Source of the DNA: Chloroflexota bacterium
GTDB lineage: Bacteria; Chloroflexota; Dehalococcoidia; Lucifugimonadales; UBA3495
Direction: 5' to 3'
NCBI GenBank assembly: GCA_027624135.1
Contig: JAQBXL010000005.1
Location: forward strand, 1-57,480
Length of the DNA stretch: 57,480 nt
The notes under the pieces were generated by a model, which did no database searches, was not told the DNA's origin, and worked only from the letters and a program-made list of their open reading frames with translations. Below are positions 1 through 7,574 of this stretch, piece by piece. The translations under genes and the position numbers were made by a program. Position 1 is the stretch's first letter; the number at the start of each line of letters is the position of its first letter.

Positions 1-234
1 CTTTTAGCCTGCCTGTATTATACGTTTTCTTAAATTAATCAAAAATAGCTGGATGCGGTACTAGTATCTAGCGACCACGAAAATAGCCTACCCCAACCGC
101 CATAGTCTTAGACGCACTCAACACTCGAATGACTTAAGAATGGAGGGAGAATGGCTAGCTTCTGTTTTGCTCGCGGCTAGGGCACCGGCCCCCCAGATGA
201 TAGATTTAGGTGGTAGGCGCCCAAGCGGAGCAAG

Positions 235-1338
235 ATGCACAGCCACGAAGAAAAGAACACCGAAGAGAACGCCGAAGAAAACTCGGAAGAACACTCGGAA
301 GAAAACGCCTCGGCAAACCAAGGCCACGGCCACTCCCACGGAGCGGTAAATGGCGAGATATTGGCCAGTGAACGCGGTATCTGGGCCACCAAGATCTCGC
401 TGGCGGCTTTGCTGGCAACCGCCATCGCGCAACTGGTGATTGTATTGTTCACTGGCAGCGTAGCTCTACTGGCAGACACCATCCATAACTTTGGCGACGC
501 CGCCACCGCGATTCCTCTATGGGCGGCCTTCACGCTATCTCGGAAGTTGCCGACCAAACGGTTCAACTACGGGTACGGCAGAGCCGAGGACATAGCCGGA
601 TTACTGATCGTAGTATCCATCTTGGCCAGCGGAATCTTCGCAGCCTACCACTCCATAACTCGGCTCAGCGACCCTCCAGATATTGATTACCTTTGGGTGG
701 TCGCCTTCGCAGCCGTGATCGGGTTCGCCGGCAACGAAACGGTGGCCCTATTCCGCATCAAGATCGGTAAAGAGATTGGCAGTGCGGCGCTTATCGCAGA
801 CGGCCACCATGCCCGCGCAGACGGTTTGACCAGCCTGGCGGTTCTCTTCGGGGCCATCGGAGTCTGGTTGGGATATCCCTTGGCCGACCCGATAGTGGGG
901 CTGGTGATATCCGCCGCCATTTTGCGTATAGTTATTGAGACGTCCAAGTCGGTCTTCTCCCGCCTGCTAGATGGCGTTGAGCCAGGAATTCCCGATGAGG
1001 TTCGGACCGTCGCTGGGGCAACCAAAGGTGTGGAAGAAGTTGCCGAGGTCCGGGTGCGTTGGCTGGGCCATAAGATGCTGGCGGAAGTCAATATCGCGGT
1101 GGACGCAGGATTGTCGGTGGAGGCAGGTCACAACATCGCTGAGGATGTGCACCACCAACTGCTCCATAACCTGAGATATCTGTCCAATGCCACCGTCCAC
1201 GTAGACCCTATAGGTCTGGCCGGAGAAGAGCACCACCGGCACGGCCAAGGCAACAACGAACACGAAGAACACGACGGGGACCATAATGAAGAACCCGCTC
1301 ACGCTGATGGGCATGGGCACGAGCATTCCCACGATTAA
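235..1338 (+). CDS. Cation diffusion facilitator (CDF) family metal exporter
   Basis: Inner-membrane antiporter that expels divalent metal, most likely Zn2+ (Co2+/Cd2+ possible), in exchange for protons. The 367 residues have a cytosolic Glu/His-rich N-terminus (residues 1-36), about six membrane helices, and a C-terminal regulatory domain. The paired metal sites typical of zinc CDFs are visible: H84xxxD88 in the second helix and H192xxxD196 in the fifth. The C-terminus (about 330-367) is a second His/Asp/Glu-rich tail. The ATG follows a GGAG box by five bases. The N-terminal acidic stretch is encoded by near-identical 12-base repeats. The 234 bases upstream hold nothing I recognise. With the Zur/Znu locus 16 kb away it would form an export/import pair for zinc (inference). 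Confidence 0.9.
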   Translation: MHSHEEKNTEENAEENSEEHSEENASANQGHGHSHGAVNGEILASERGIWATKISLAALLATAIAQLVIVLFTGSVALLADTIHNFGDAATAIPLWAAFTLSRKLPTKRFNYGYGRAEDIAGLLIVVSILASGIFAAYHSITRLSDPPDIDYLWVVAFAAVIGFAGNETVALFRIKIGKEIGSAALIADGHHARADGLTSLAVLFGAIGVWLGYPLADPIVGLVISAAILRIVIETSKSVFSRLLDGVEPGIPDEVRTVAGATKGVEEVAEVRVRWLGHKMLAEVNIAVDAGLSVEAGHNIAEDVHHQLLHNLRYLSNATVHVDPIGLAGEEHHRHGQGNNEHEEHDGDHNEEPAHADGHGHEHSHD

Positions 1339-1339
1339 T

Positions 1340-1380
1340 CGCCCGCAGTTGATTCTCAGTTGATTCCGCCCGCAGTTGAT
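1340..1380 (+). repeat. 27-base-period direct repeat between CDF gene and gatC
   Basis: A 14-base unit (CGCCCGCAGTTGAT) occurs at 1340-1353 and again at 1367-1380, with a partial copy (CAGTTGATT) at 1358-1366. It lies directly upstream of gatC and probably arose by local slippage. No function is evident. Confidence 0.6.
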
Positions 1381-1396
1381 CCAATGAGGTTTAGGT

Positions 1397-1687
1397 ATGC
1401 CCCTTGAACGGTCCCAGGTCGAACACATCGCATCGCTGGCCCGCATCGGTCTCACCGAAGAGGAAGTCCAGATGTTCGGCGACCAACTTTCAGATATCTT
1501 GGAGCAGTTCGAAGTGCTCAATGAACTAGACACTTCGGGCGTCATCCCCACCGGCCACGCCGGTGGACTCCAGACCGTGATGCGCGAGGACGTGGCCGAG
1601 GACTCTCTGGACTCCGAAGACGTGCTGAAGAATGCGCCGCGCCGGGAGGGAGACTTCTTCCGGGTGAACGCGGTGTTGGAGGAATAG
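1397..1687 (+). CDS. gatC: Asp-tRNA(Asn)/Glu-tRNA(Gln) amidotransferase subunit C
   Basis: Small structural subunit (96 residues, normal length) that wraps between GatA and GatB of the tRNA-dependent amidotransferase. The usual pattern is present: an N-terminal helix with VEHIASLARIGLTEEE, a central GDQLSDILEQFEVLNELDTS stretch, and a C-terminal segment resembling LREDVVxxSL...APxxxDGFFRVPxV (here APRREGDFFRVNAVLEE). It ends four bases before gatA, so the two are almost certainly co-translated. Because asnS is encoded nearby, the complex is most likely needed for Gln-tRNA(Gln) formation (inference). gatB is not in the window. Confidence 0.95.
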   Translation: MPLERSQVEHIASLARIGLTEEEVQMFGDQLSDILEQFEVLNELDTSGVIPTGHAGGLQTVMREDVAEDSLDSEDVLKNAPRREGDFFRVNAVLEE

Positions 1688-1691
1688 AGAG

Positions 1692-3149
1692 GTGGCTGAA
1701 CTCAACTGGCTCAGCATTCAGGATGCCCACGCCCAACTCAAGTCACGGCAGATTAGCTCGTTGGAACTCACCCAGGCCTGTTTGAAGCAGATTGACGCCG
1801 TTGAAGGCCGCGTCCAGTCATTCCTGACATTGACCCCAGAGATCGCTTTGGCCCAGGCAGCGGATGCCGACAAACTACTGGCCGCGGGACAGGGCGGCCC
1901 ATTGACCGGAGTACCGGTGCAGATCAAAGACGTGATGAGCACCAAGGGCGTACCGACGACTTGCGCTTCCAGGATGTTGGAAAATTACGTGCCGGTCTAC
2001 AACGCCACCGCCGTGGAACGCCTGATGAGCCAAGGCGCAGTGATGCTGGGAAAGGGGAACATGGACGAATTCGCAATGGGTTCTTCGTGCGAGAATTCGG
2101 CCTTCCATCCGACCATGAATCCCTGGGACCTGGAACGGGTTCCCGGCGGCAGCAGCGGCGGCGCGGCTGCTTCGGTGGCGGCTGGCGAGACTATCTTCTC
2201 CCTGGGCTCCGACACCGGCGGAAGCGTCAGACAGCCTGCCGCATTGTGTGGAGTGGTCGGACTCAAACCCACCTACGGGCTGGTCAGCCGATACGGGCTT
2301 ATCGCCTTCGCATCGTCACTGGACCAGATCGGCCCCGTAACCCGGACCGTGGCTGATAGCGCTGTGGTGCTAAACGCCATCGCCGGTCACGACCCGAAAG
2401 ACTCGACCTCGCTCCCCCAAGAACCCAAGGATTACACAGCCAGATTGGGCCAGGATATCAAAGGTTTGCGCCTGGGAGTGCCCGAGGAATACTTCGTGGA
2501 CGGAATGGAACCCGGCATTCGAAAAGCCGTCGAGCAGGCGGTAAGCGACCTGGAAGGGTTGGGCGCATCGGTACGCCCTGTATCTTTGCCCACTACCAAA
2601 TACGCGCTGGCCTGCTATTACATCATTGCTCCCTCGGAATGCTCAGCCAACCTGGCCCGCTACGATGGTGTCAAATACGGCTATTCATATCAGGACACCG
2701 ACGATCTGTGGGAAGCTATGGAGAAGACTCGGGAATACGGGTTCGGCCCCGAGGTCACCCGGCGGGTGATGCTGGGGACCTACGCGCTTTCAAGCGGCTA
2801 TTATGACGCCTATTACCTGAAGGCTCAGCAGGCCAGGACACTGATCAAACAGGACTTTGACCGGGTGTTCCAAGATGTGGACGCTCTGGTCACTCCGACC
2901 TCGCCCGTTACAGCTTTCAAGCTTGGGGAGATGACCGGCGATCCGGTGCAGATGTACCTGATCGATGTTTGCACCCTGCCGGTGAATATCGCCGGGCTAC
3001 CCGGTCTGTCGGTGCCTTGCGGGTTCTCGGACGGCCTGCCAGTGGGGATGCAGCTCATCGGCCCTCATTTCTCCGAGGAGCTTCTCTTGCGGATCGGCCA
3101 CGCTTACGAGTCGGCTAATCAGTGGGTGGCAGCCAGGGCCAAGATATAG
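1692..3149 (+). CDS. gatA: Asp-tRNA(Asn)/Glu-tRNA(Gln) amidotransferase subunit A
   Basis: Amidase-signature glutaminase subunit (485 residues) that frees ammonia from glutamine and channels it to GatB. The Ser-cisSer-Lys triad is intact: K79 in VQIKD, S154 in GGSSGG, S178 in GSDTGGSVRQPA. The start is GTG at 1692, with GAGAGG just upstream overlapping the end of gatC. It is collinear with bacterial GatA along its whole length, including the C-terminal AGLPGLSVPCGF block. A strong hairpin follows immediately. Confidence 0.97.
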   Translation: MAELNWLSIQDAHAQLKSRQISSLELTQACLKQIDAVEGRVQSFLTLTPEIALAQAADADKLLAAGQGGPLTGVPVQIKDVMSTKGVPTTCASRMLENYVPVYNATAVERLMSQGAVMLGKGNMDEFAMGSSCENSAFHPTMNPWDLERVPGGSSGGAAASVAAGETIFSLGSDTGGSVRQPAALCGVVGLKPTYGLVSRYGLIAFASSLDQIGPVTRTVADSAVVLNAIAGHDPKDSTSLPQEPKDYTARLGQDIKGLRLGVPEEYFVDGMEPGIRKAVEQAVSDLEGLGASVRPVSLPTTKYALACYYIIAPSECSANLARYDGVKYGYSYQDTDDLWEAMEKTREYGFGPEVTRRVMLGTYALSSGYYDAYYLKAQQARTLIKQDFDRVFQDVDALVTPTSPVTAFKLGEMTGDPVQMYLIDVCTLPVNIAGLPGLSVPCGFSDGLPVGMQLIGPHFSEELLLRIGHAYESANQWVAARAKI

Positions 3150-3178
3150 AAAAGGCCCCAGGGAACATCCCTGGGGCC
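3150..3178. terminator. Intergenic hairpin between gatA and the convergent small gene
   Basis: A perfect 11-bp stem (3154-3164 with 3168-3178) and 3-base loop begin right after the gatA stop. On the minus strand the stem is followed by a short U tract (AAAA at 3150-3153 on plus), so it reads best as the terminator of the minus-strand small gene ending at 3202. It may also stop gatA transcripts. Confidence 0.75.
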
Positions 3179-3201
3179 CAAAATCTGGTCAGCGGCGGAG
3201 T

Positions 3202-3387
3202 TTAAATCCGGAACGAGCTCCAGTAGGTTTCGTTATACTTATAGGTGGCATACTTGCCCGCCCATACGTTGGCGTTAGCGGCCAAGCGATTGAGGATGCC
3301 AGGTCCCTGGTGGGTGGTTGCCTCATTACCATGATGGCTGTGGACGCCGAAATTTCTTAGAGTGTTGTGGATGTTTAGAGTTGTCAT
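3202..3387 (-). CDS. Small unknown protein (61 residues), divergent from HxlR regulator
   Basis: Unrecognised 61-residue protein. The reading frame stays open upstream to 3543, but I place the start at ATG 3387: it has a GAGGGA box six bases upstream, and the apparent promoter (3515-3543) lies inside the longer frame. The product has no cysteine and no clear membrane segment. It has a His-rich stretch (GVHSHHGNEATTHQG) and a Tyr/Trp-rich C-terminus (KYATYKYNETYWSSFRI). Promoter, ribosome-binding site and terminator-like hairpin all match this strand, which supports a real transcription unit. It sits head-to-head with an HxlR regulator and may be its target (inference). Function unknown. Confidence 0.5.
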   Translation of the reverse strand: MTTLNIHNTLRNFGVHSHHGNEATTHQGPGILNRLAANANVWAGKYATYKYNETYWSSFRI

Positions 3388-3514
3388 TTTGTCCCTCGAT
3401 TCCGATAAATTGGACTGTGATTCAAAGAGGGCTTGCCGTCCGATCGCTCGGTCCGTTTCCTTAAATCTCGCTCCCCTTATTATTTGCTCTAGTGAACCAG
3501 AAGCCACTAAATAA

Positions 3515-3543
3515 AGATTAGTACTAATACAATCATCTGTCAA
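3515..3543 (-). promoter_or_regulatory. Sigma70-type promoter for the small minus-strand gene
   Basis: On the minus strand, TTGACA (3543-3538) and TAATCT (3520-3515) are separated by exactly 17 bases. This predicts a transcript starting near 3508 with a leader of about 120 nt before the ATG at 3387. Confidence 0.65.
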
Positions 3544-3600
3544 GTACCTAATTATTAGTTACAATAGACGGTAGCCAGCACCGGCATTAAACTTGAACCG

Positions 3601-3628
3601 AACGTTACTGCAACGTTGCAGCAGCGTT
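3601..3628. promoter_or_regulatory. Imperfect 28-bp palindrome, candidate HxlR operator
   Basis: The symmetric core TGCAACGTTGCA (3609-3620) extends to a 28-bp inverted repeat with 12 of 14 pairs matching. It ends three bases before the ribosome-binding site of the HxlR gene. HxlR regulators bind such palindromes as dimers, and position suggests autoregulation (inference). Confidence 0.55.
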
Positions 3629-3643
3629 ACAGGGAGGAACGTC

Positions 3644-3970
3644 ATGGACTGCGAAACACCCTGCCCAAAATACGAACGGGCGATGAAGGTCCTGGGCAAG
3701 AAGTGGACCTGCTTGATGTTGCGTTGTCTATTGGCCGAACCTAGACGGTTCACAGAGATATCAACTTATGTCGATGGCCTAAGCGACCGTCTCCTGTCCC
3801 AGCGCCTCCAAGAACTCGAAGACGAGGGAATCGTCACGCGGCAGGTCTTTGACCGCAGGCCCGTAGTCGTGGAATATTCCTTGACCCCCAAAGGCCAGGC
3901 GTTCCGCAGGATCGCAGAGGCGATTCAGGAATGGGCTGACGAATGGGCCCAAGCGCCTACAACCGCCTAA
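3644..3970 (+). CDS. HxlR family winged-helix transcriptional regulator
   Basis: DNA-binding regulator of 108 residues, standard for the HxlR/MarR-like family. It shows the family landmarks CPKYERAMKVLGKKW, LLAEPRRFTEI, LSDRLLSQRLQELEDEGIVTR and VEYSLTPKGQA. Start chosen at ATG 3644 because AGGGAGG lies seven bases upstream; the frame also runs back to 3593. Cysteines near the N-terminus (CETPC, then TCLMLRC) could be redox or electrophile sensing as in HypR/HxlR relatives, though this is only inference. The upstream palindrome and the divergent small gene suggest a self-contained regulator/target pair. asnS follows after 57 bases. Confidence 0.88.
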   Translation: MDCETPCPKYERAMKVLGKKWTCLMLRCLLAEPRRFTEISTYVDGLSDRLLSQRLQELEDEGIVTRQVFDRRPVVVEYSLTPKGQAFRRIAEAIQEWADEWAQAPTTA

Positions 3971-4027
3971 CCAACTGCTCGAACGGACCCTAGAACCTAT
4001 TTCAAGAAACAATTCTGGGAGGCGCTG

Positions 4028-5413
4028 ATGCAGCGCTCCAAAATTAAAGACATCTTCAGCCGCAGTCAAGCAGGGGGCGAAGTATTGGTCCAGGGCTGGG
4101 TTAAGACCCGCCGGTCGTCCAAGTCTGTCACCTTCATCCAGATCACCGACGGCTCAACCCTACAGGACCTGCAGGTGGTGGTTGACGAGTCAAACCCCAG
4201 CCACGAACAGGCGGCCAGCCTCACCACCGGATGCAGCGTGAGTGTGGCAGGCGTCCTGGTTGACTCGCCGGGCCAGGGTCAGAAATTCGAGGTTCAGGCG
4301 ACCTCGCTAGAGGTCTTGGGAGGTTCTGATCCCGAAACCTATCCCCTGCAGAAAAAACGCCACTCCCCAGAATTCCTTCGGGAGATCGCCCATCTGCGGC
4401 CCCGCACCAACACCTTTGGCGCCATGGCCCGAATCCGAAACTCGATGGCCTACGCCATTCATTCCTTCTTCCAGGACCGGGGATTCCAATTCATTCAGAC
4501 GCCCATTATCACTGCCAGCGATGCCGAGGGCGCCGGTTCCATGTTCCGGGTTACGACCTTGGACCTGAACGATCTGCCCAAGAATGGCAATGCAGTGAAC
4601 GATGAGGAAGACTTCTTTGGCAAGCCCGCTTTCTTGACCGTGAGTGGTCAATTGGAGGCCGAGATCTTCGCCATGGCTCTTTCGGATGTCTATACATTTG
4701 GCCCCACGTTCAGGGCCGAGAATTCCAACACTTCTCGCCATTTGGCTGAGTTCTGGATGGTTGAGCCGGAGATTGCTTTCTGCCAGTTGGATGGCCTGGC
4801 CGAACTGGCTGAAGACTTTTTGAAGCACATATGCGGCCACGTGCTAGAGCATTGCCAAACAGACATGGAATTCTTCAACAAGTGGCACAACGACACTACC
4901 CTCGCCACTCTGGAAGGCATCGCCAACTCTCGATTTGAGCGTATCACCTACACGGAAGCTGTGAAGTTGCTGGAGAGTTCGGGCGAGAAGTTCGAGTTTC
5001 CTGTCTCCTGGGGCACTGACCTCCAGTCGGAACACGAGCGCTACCTTACGGAAAAAAAGATTCAGAAGCCGGTGATTGTGACCGACTACCCCAAGGACAT
5101 CAAAGCCTTCTACATGCGGATGAACGATGATGGGGAGACCGTAGGGGCGATGGACGTGTTGGTGCCCCGCATCGGTGAGATCATCGGCGGCAGCCAGCGC
5201 GAAGAACGCCGCGACGTGCTGGAAGCGCGGATGACCGAATCGGGAATTTCCCACGACGATTACTCCTGGTACCTGGACCTACGCAGCTATGGCACGGTTC
5301 CCCATTCAGGGTTCGGCCTGGGATTCGAGCGCACAGTACAGTTCGTGACCGGGGTATCGAACATCAGGGATGTTGTCCCCTTCCCCCGCACGCCCAAGAG
5401 CGCGGAGTTCTAG
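4028..5413 (+). CDS. asnS: Asparaginyl-tRNA synthetase
   Basis: Class IIb aminoacyl-tRNA synthetase (461 residues, normal length) that charges tRNA(Asn). An N-terminal OB-fold anticodon-binding domain (about 1-115, with [10 protein letters not shown] and FIQITDGS) precedes the catalytic core. Class II motif 2 is seen as [22 protein letters not shown]. Motif 3 is [16 protein letters not shown] near the C-terminus. The AsnRS-specific pattern ([15 protein letters not shown] and the insertion that follows) separates it from AspRS. Start ATG 4028 with TGGGAGG nearby. Confidence 0.97.
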   Translation: MQRSKIKDIFSRSQAGGEVLVQGWVKTRRSSKSVTFIQITDGSTLQDLQVVVDESNPSHEQAASLTTGCSVSVAGVLVDSPGQGQKFEVQATSLEVLGGSDPETYPLQKKRHSPEFLREIAHLRPRTNTFGAMARIRNSMAYAIHSFFQDRGFQFIQTPIITASDAEGAGSMFRVTTLDLNDLPKNGNAVNDEEDFFGKPAFLTVSGQLEAEIFAMALSDVYTFGPTFRAENSNTSRHLAEFWMVEPEIAFCQLDGLAELAEDFLKHICGHVLEHCQTDMEFFNKWHNDTTLATLEGIANSRFERITYTEAVKLLESSGEKFEFPVSWGTDLQSEHERYLTEKKIQKPVIVTDYPKDIKAFYMRMNDDGETVGAMDVLVPRIGEIIGGSQREERRDVLEARMTESGISHDDYSWYLDLRSYGTVPHSGFGLGFERTVQFVTGVSNIRDVVPFPRTPKSAEF

Positions 5414-5477
5414 GCTGCCAAGTTCCAGCCCCAATGACGGACCGAATCCCGCCGCCGGACCGATCTCACCCGGCGCA

Positions 5478-6995
5478 ATGGAAACTGCCTTCGGCCCCGG
5501 CAGCCCCATCTTTACCCAGACCACCGAGCGGCTTAGCCAGATATTTGCTCAGGCCGGACACTTTCCACCCGTAGCAGCCCGGTTCAGAGAGTGGCGGAGG
5601 TCCTGGCAAAGCATCCACACCCAAGACCCACCCCAGGCGTCAGCCGGTGAAGAACTGTTTATTCACCAAACCTATCTGGCGTTGTTGGCGCGGCTGACCG
5701 CCCGCCGCTTCATCGCGCCGACGAGGCCAATATCGGGCGACGAAGAACTGCTGGAGATCATTAACTGCGATTATTTCAGCCGCCGCGGCATCGGGAATTT
5801 TGGCGAAGGTGACCTCTTCTCTTGGGTTTGTTTGGAACCGCGCTGGGAATCGGGATTGGATGACCTCTTCTTGGACACCATGCGGGGCCTTTCGGAGGCC
5901 ATGATTCCCTACGACTTCTCCGGCACGCTCCCCGGAATCATGGACGGTCTCTACTACTCGATTGTCCCGGATGCGGCCCATCCTCCGCCGAGGTGGCTGG
6001 CGGAGTATGTCGTGCAAGAGGAATTAGGGCTGGCAGAAGACCCAAGTCGATCACTCTTGGATCCGGCATGCGGAACCGGAGTTTTCTTGACCGCCGCCAT
6101 CCGGACCATCTCCAAGACCATGACGGAACATGGAGCCGACCCACTGGACGTCCTATTCGGTATGCCGCAACTAGTCCGGGGAATGGACCGCGACCCGTTG
6201 GCGATAACCCTGGCTCGGCTCAATTACCTGCTGGCGATGGGAGGGTCGGTCCAGCAAGACCACCCGCCCATCTTGGTGCCCGTATATCTAGCCGACGCTG
6301 CCCAAGTCTCAGAATCATACCCGGTACTGCCCCGCGATGTGGCGGTCGTCATTGAAACCCCAGTCGGCAAGTTTCCACTGCCCGACCCCGTCATCAAGAA
6401 TCCCATGATGCTGGACTGGGTGCTGGGCCGGTTGACCAACTATATGGATGCTGCCTATGCCAGACTGCATGCCCAATCTGAAGAAGAAGCGGTTCAAGAG
6501 GTGATGAACGCCTACTACAATTACTTGACCGCTCCCAAGCCGCGCACGCCAGTTCCAGACCCGCTAACTCCAACCCAGGCGGACATCCTACTAGAGACCG
6601 CCCGGAGCCTGGTGAAACTCCACATACAGGGCGAGGGCACCCTCTGGTTGCACATGGTCCAGAACAACGCCGCCTCAGAAGCATTTGCCCGCACCGGGGG
6701 GTCTGACCTAATAGCCGGTTGTGGCTCCCTTCTGCATCTTGAAATGTCCTCTTTCCGGTATCTGAAGGGGTCGGGACGAACCGCAATGCTCCTGCCTATA
6801 GACCAAGCTACGTCAGGCTCGGCAGGTAGGCGATTGGTCGGTCTTGACGGAGTGATGCCCGGCTCAGCGCTCCTGGTTTCGGGCCTAGAGCAGCGAGTCA
6901 GGCTGGAACCTGTCGGTGGCCCAATCTCTGCTGACATCTCATGGGACGAGGCCAAGCCAACGGTCAGAGTTGTAAACGACACTTCCAGCAGCTAG
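5478..6995 (+). CDS. N6-adenine DNA methylase-like protein lacking the catalytic NPPY/W motif
   Basis: A 505-residue protein with the SAM-binding core of type I/IIG-like DNA methyltransferases. Motif I is LLDPACGTGVFL (DPACGTG at residues 195-201) and the motif II acidic position is GMDRDPLAITLARLNYLL (D237). Where the family carries VVGNPPW, this protein reads DLIAGCGSLLHLE (about 410-422). The stretch that follows resembles the post-catalytic strand (YLKGSGRTAMLLP) but is short, so motif IV and the target-recognition part seem lost. The frame is open back to 5370 inside asnS; ATG 5478 is the first start after the asnS stop, without a clear ribosome-binding site. No restriction nuclease is adjacent. 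It is probably catalytically dead or repurposed SAM binding (inference). Confidence 0.7.
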   Translation: METAFGPGSPIFTQTTERLSQIFAQAGHFPPVAARFREWRRSWQSIHTQDPPQASAGEELFIHQTYLALLARLTARRFIAPTRPISGDEELLEIINCDYFSRRGIGNFGEGDLFSWVCLEPRWESGLDDLFLDTMRGLSEAMIPYDFSGTLPGIMDGLYYSIVPDAAHPPPRWLAEYVVQEELGLAEDPSRSLLDPACGTGVFLTAAIRTISKTMTEHGADPLDVLFGMPQLVRGMDRDPLAITLARLNYLLAMGGSVQQDHPPILVPVYLADAAQVSESYPVLPRDVAVVIETPVGKFPLPDPVIKNPMMLDWVLGRLTNYMDAAYARLHAQSEEEAVQEVMNAYYNYLTAPKPRTPVPDPLTPTQADILLETARSLVKLHIQGEGTLWLHMVQNNAASEAFARTGGSDLIAGCGSLLHLEMSSFRYLKGSGRTAMLLPIDQATSGSAGRRLVGLDGVMPGSALLVSGLEQRVRLEPVGGPISADISWDEAKPTVRVVNDTSSS

Positions 6996-7006
6996 CCTGG
7001 GTTCAT

Positions 7007-7036
7007 TTGACGCCATTTCCCGCAGCCTCATATAAT
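7007..7036 (+). promoter_or_regulatory. Strong sigma70-type promoter of the 7.0 kb RNA unit
   Basis: TTGACG (7007-7012) and a perfect TATAAT (7031-7036) are 18 bases apart. It starts just after the methylase-like gene and fires into a unit that ends in an intrinsic terminator 120 bases on. Confidence 0.7.
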
Positions 7037-7050
7037 ATATCGTCCCCTCG

Positions 7051-7074
7051 CCCGAGCCCGAGCCCGAGCCCGAG
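7051..7074 (+). repeat. Four tandem CCCGAG hexamers
   Basis: CCCGAG is repeated four times without interruption near the predicted 5' end of the 7.0 kb transcript. On the minus strand the unit is CTCGGG. Confidence 0.85.
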
Positions 7075-7127
7075 ACCCTGGGCGTAAAGCGCTAGACCGA
7101 AGGCGCACGACAAGAATGGATTAGCAG

Positions 7128-7165
7128 CCGGGGCAGCGCAAAGTCACCTGCCCCGGTTTATTTTT
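7128..7165 (+). terminator. Rho-independent terminator of the RNA unit
   Basis: An 8-bp GC stem (CCGGGGCA at 7128-7135 with TGCCCCGG at 7149-7156) is followed by TTTATTTTTG. It lies 60 bases before the next gene, so it either closes an sRNA or acts as an attenuator. Confidence 0.85.
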
Positions 7166-7225
7166 GCACCGGCCCGCTGATAGTGAGCCCAAAACCACAA
7201 ACTTAAATTAGGAACTGGGACGCGT

Positions 7226-7510
7226 ATGCTTAAAGGAGGGCTATTTCCTAGAGTCGGAGCCTACGCTGTTCTGGCGTTGGGGTTCTGGCTTCTCTTCCAA
7301 GCTTTCGAGCGGCCCAACATATTGACCGGAATCGTTGGCGGGGCGCTGATAATCGTTGGTATGTACCTTATGACCGGAGTTTGGCGCGGTATGTTTGACC
7401 GGTTCGGAGGATCCCCCAAAGCGCGAAAGCGATCCAGATCCAGCGACGACTCACCGAACGACCACACCGAGAGGGCAGTTGATTCCATCGACGGAGAAAA
7501 ACCCGAGTGA
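7226..7510 (+). CDS. Small membrane protein of unknown function (94 residues)
   Basis: Unrecognised. Residues 9-28 and 32-52 form two hydrophobic membrane segments (around YAVLALGFWLLFQAF and ILTGIVGGALIIVGMYLM). A hydrophilic tail rich in Arg, Ser, Asp and Lys follows. Start ATG 7226 with AGGAACTGGG upstream. It lies downstream of the terminator at 7128-7165, so its expression may depend on read-through. The next gene follows after 64 bases. Confidence 0.6.
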   Translation: MLKGGLFPRVGAYAVLALGFWLLFQAFERPNILTGIVGGALIIVGMYLMTGVWRGMFDRFGGSPKARKRSRSSDDSPNDHTERAVDSIDGEKPE

Positions 7511-7574
7511 CAACTAACCGGTCCACACCGCCGGGCAGTCCAGTTATCACATCTACCTGTGGAGATACACCCCA

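Larger units (their letters stand above)
7043..7165 (+). ncRNA. Candidate small RNA or attenuated leader
   Basis: The segment between the strong promoter and the terminator is about 120 nt with no convincing reading frame. It starts with four tandem CCCGAG hexamers, contains ACCCTGGGCG and AGCGCTAGACCGAAGGCGC segments able to fold locally, and ends in the terminator hairpin. I could not match it to SRP RNA, 6S, tmRNA or a known riboswitch. It may be a free-standing sRNA, or a leader whose terminator controls the small membrane protein gene at 7226. Confidence 0.45.

Noticed and set aside
118-566. Several short overlapping open frames on both strands before and inside the CDF gene
   Set aside because: They overlap the well supported CDF gene in other frames, are Arg- or Phe-rich low-complexity shadows of its repeats, and lack ribosome-binding sites.
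5370-5477. N-terminal extension of the methylase-like protein inside asnS
   Set aside because: It translates the asnS end in another frame as Pro/Ser/Arg low complexity. No family similarity supports it.
7051-7074. Hexamer array as a CRISPR or origin iteron
   Set aside because: Units are contiguous six-base repeats without spacers, and no cas, rep or dnaA-box context is present.
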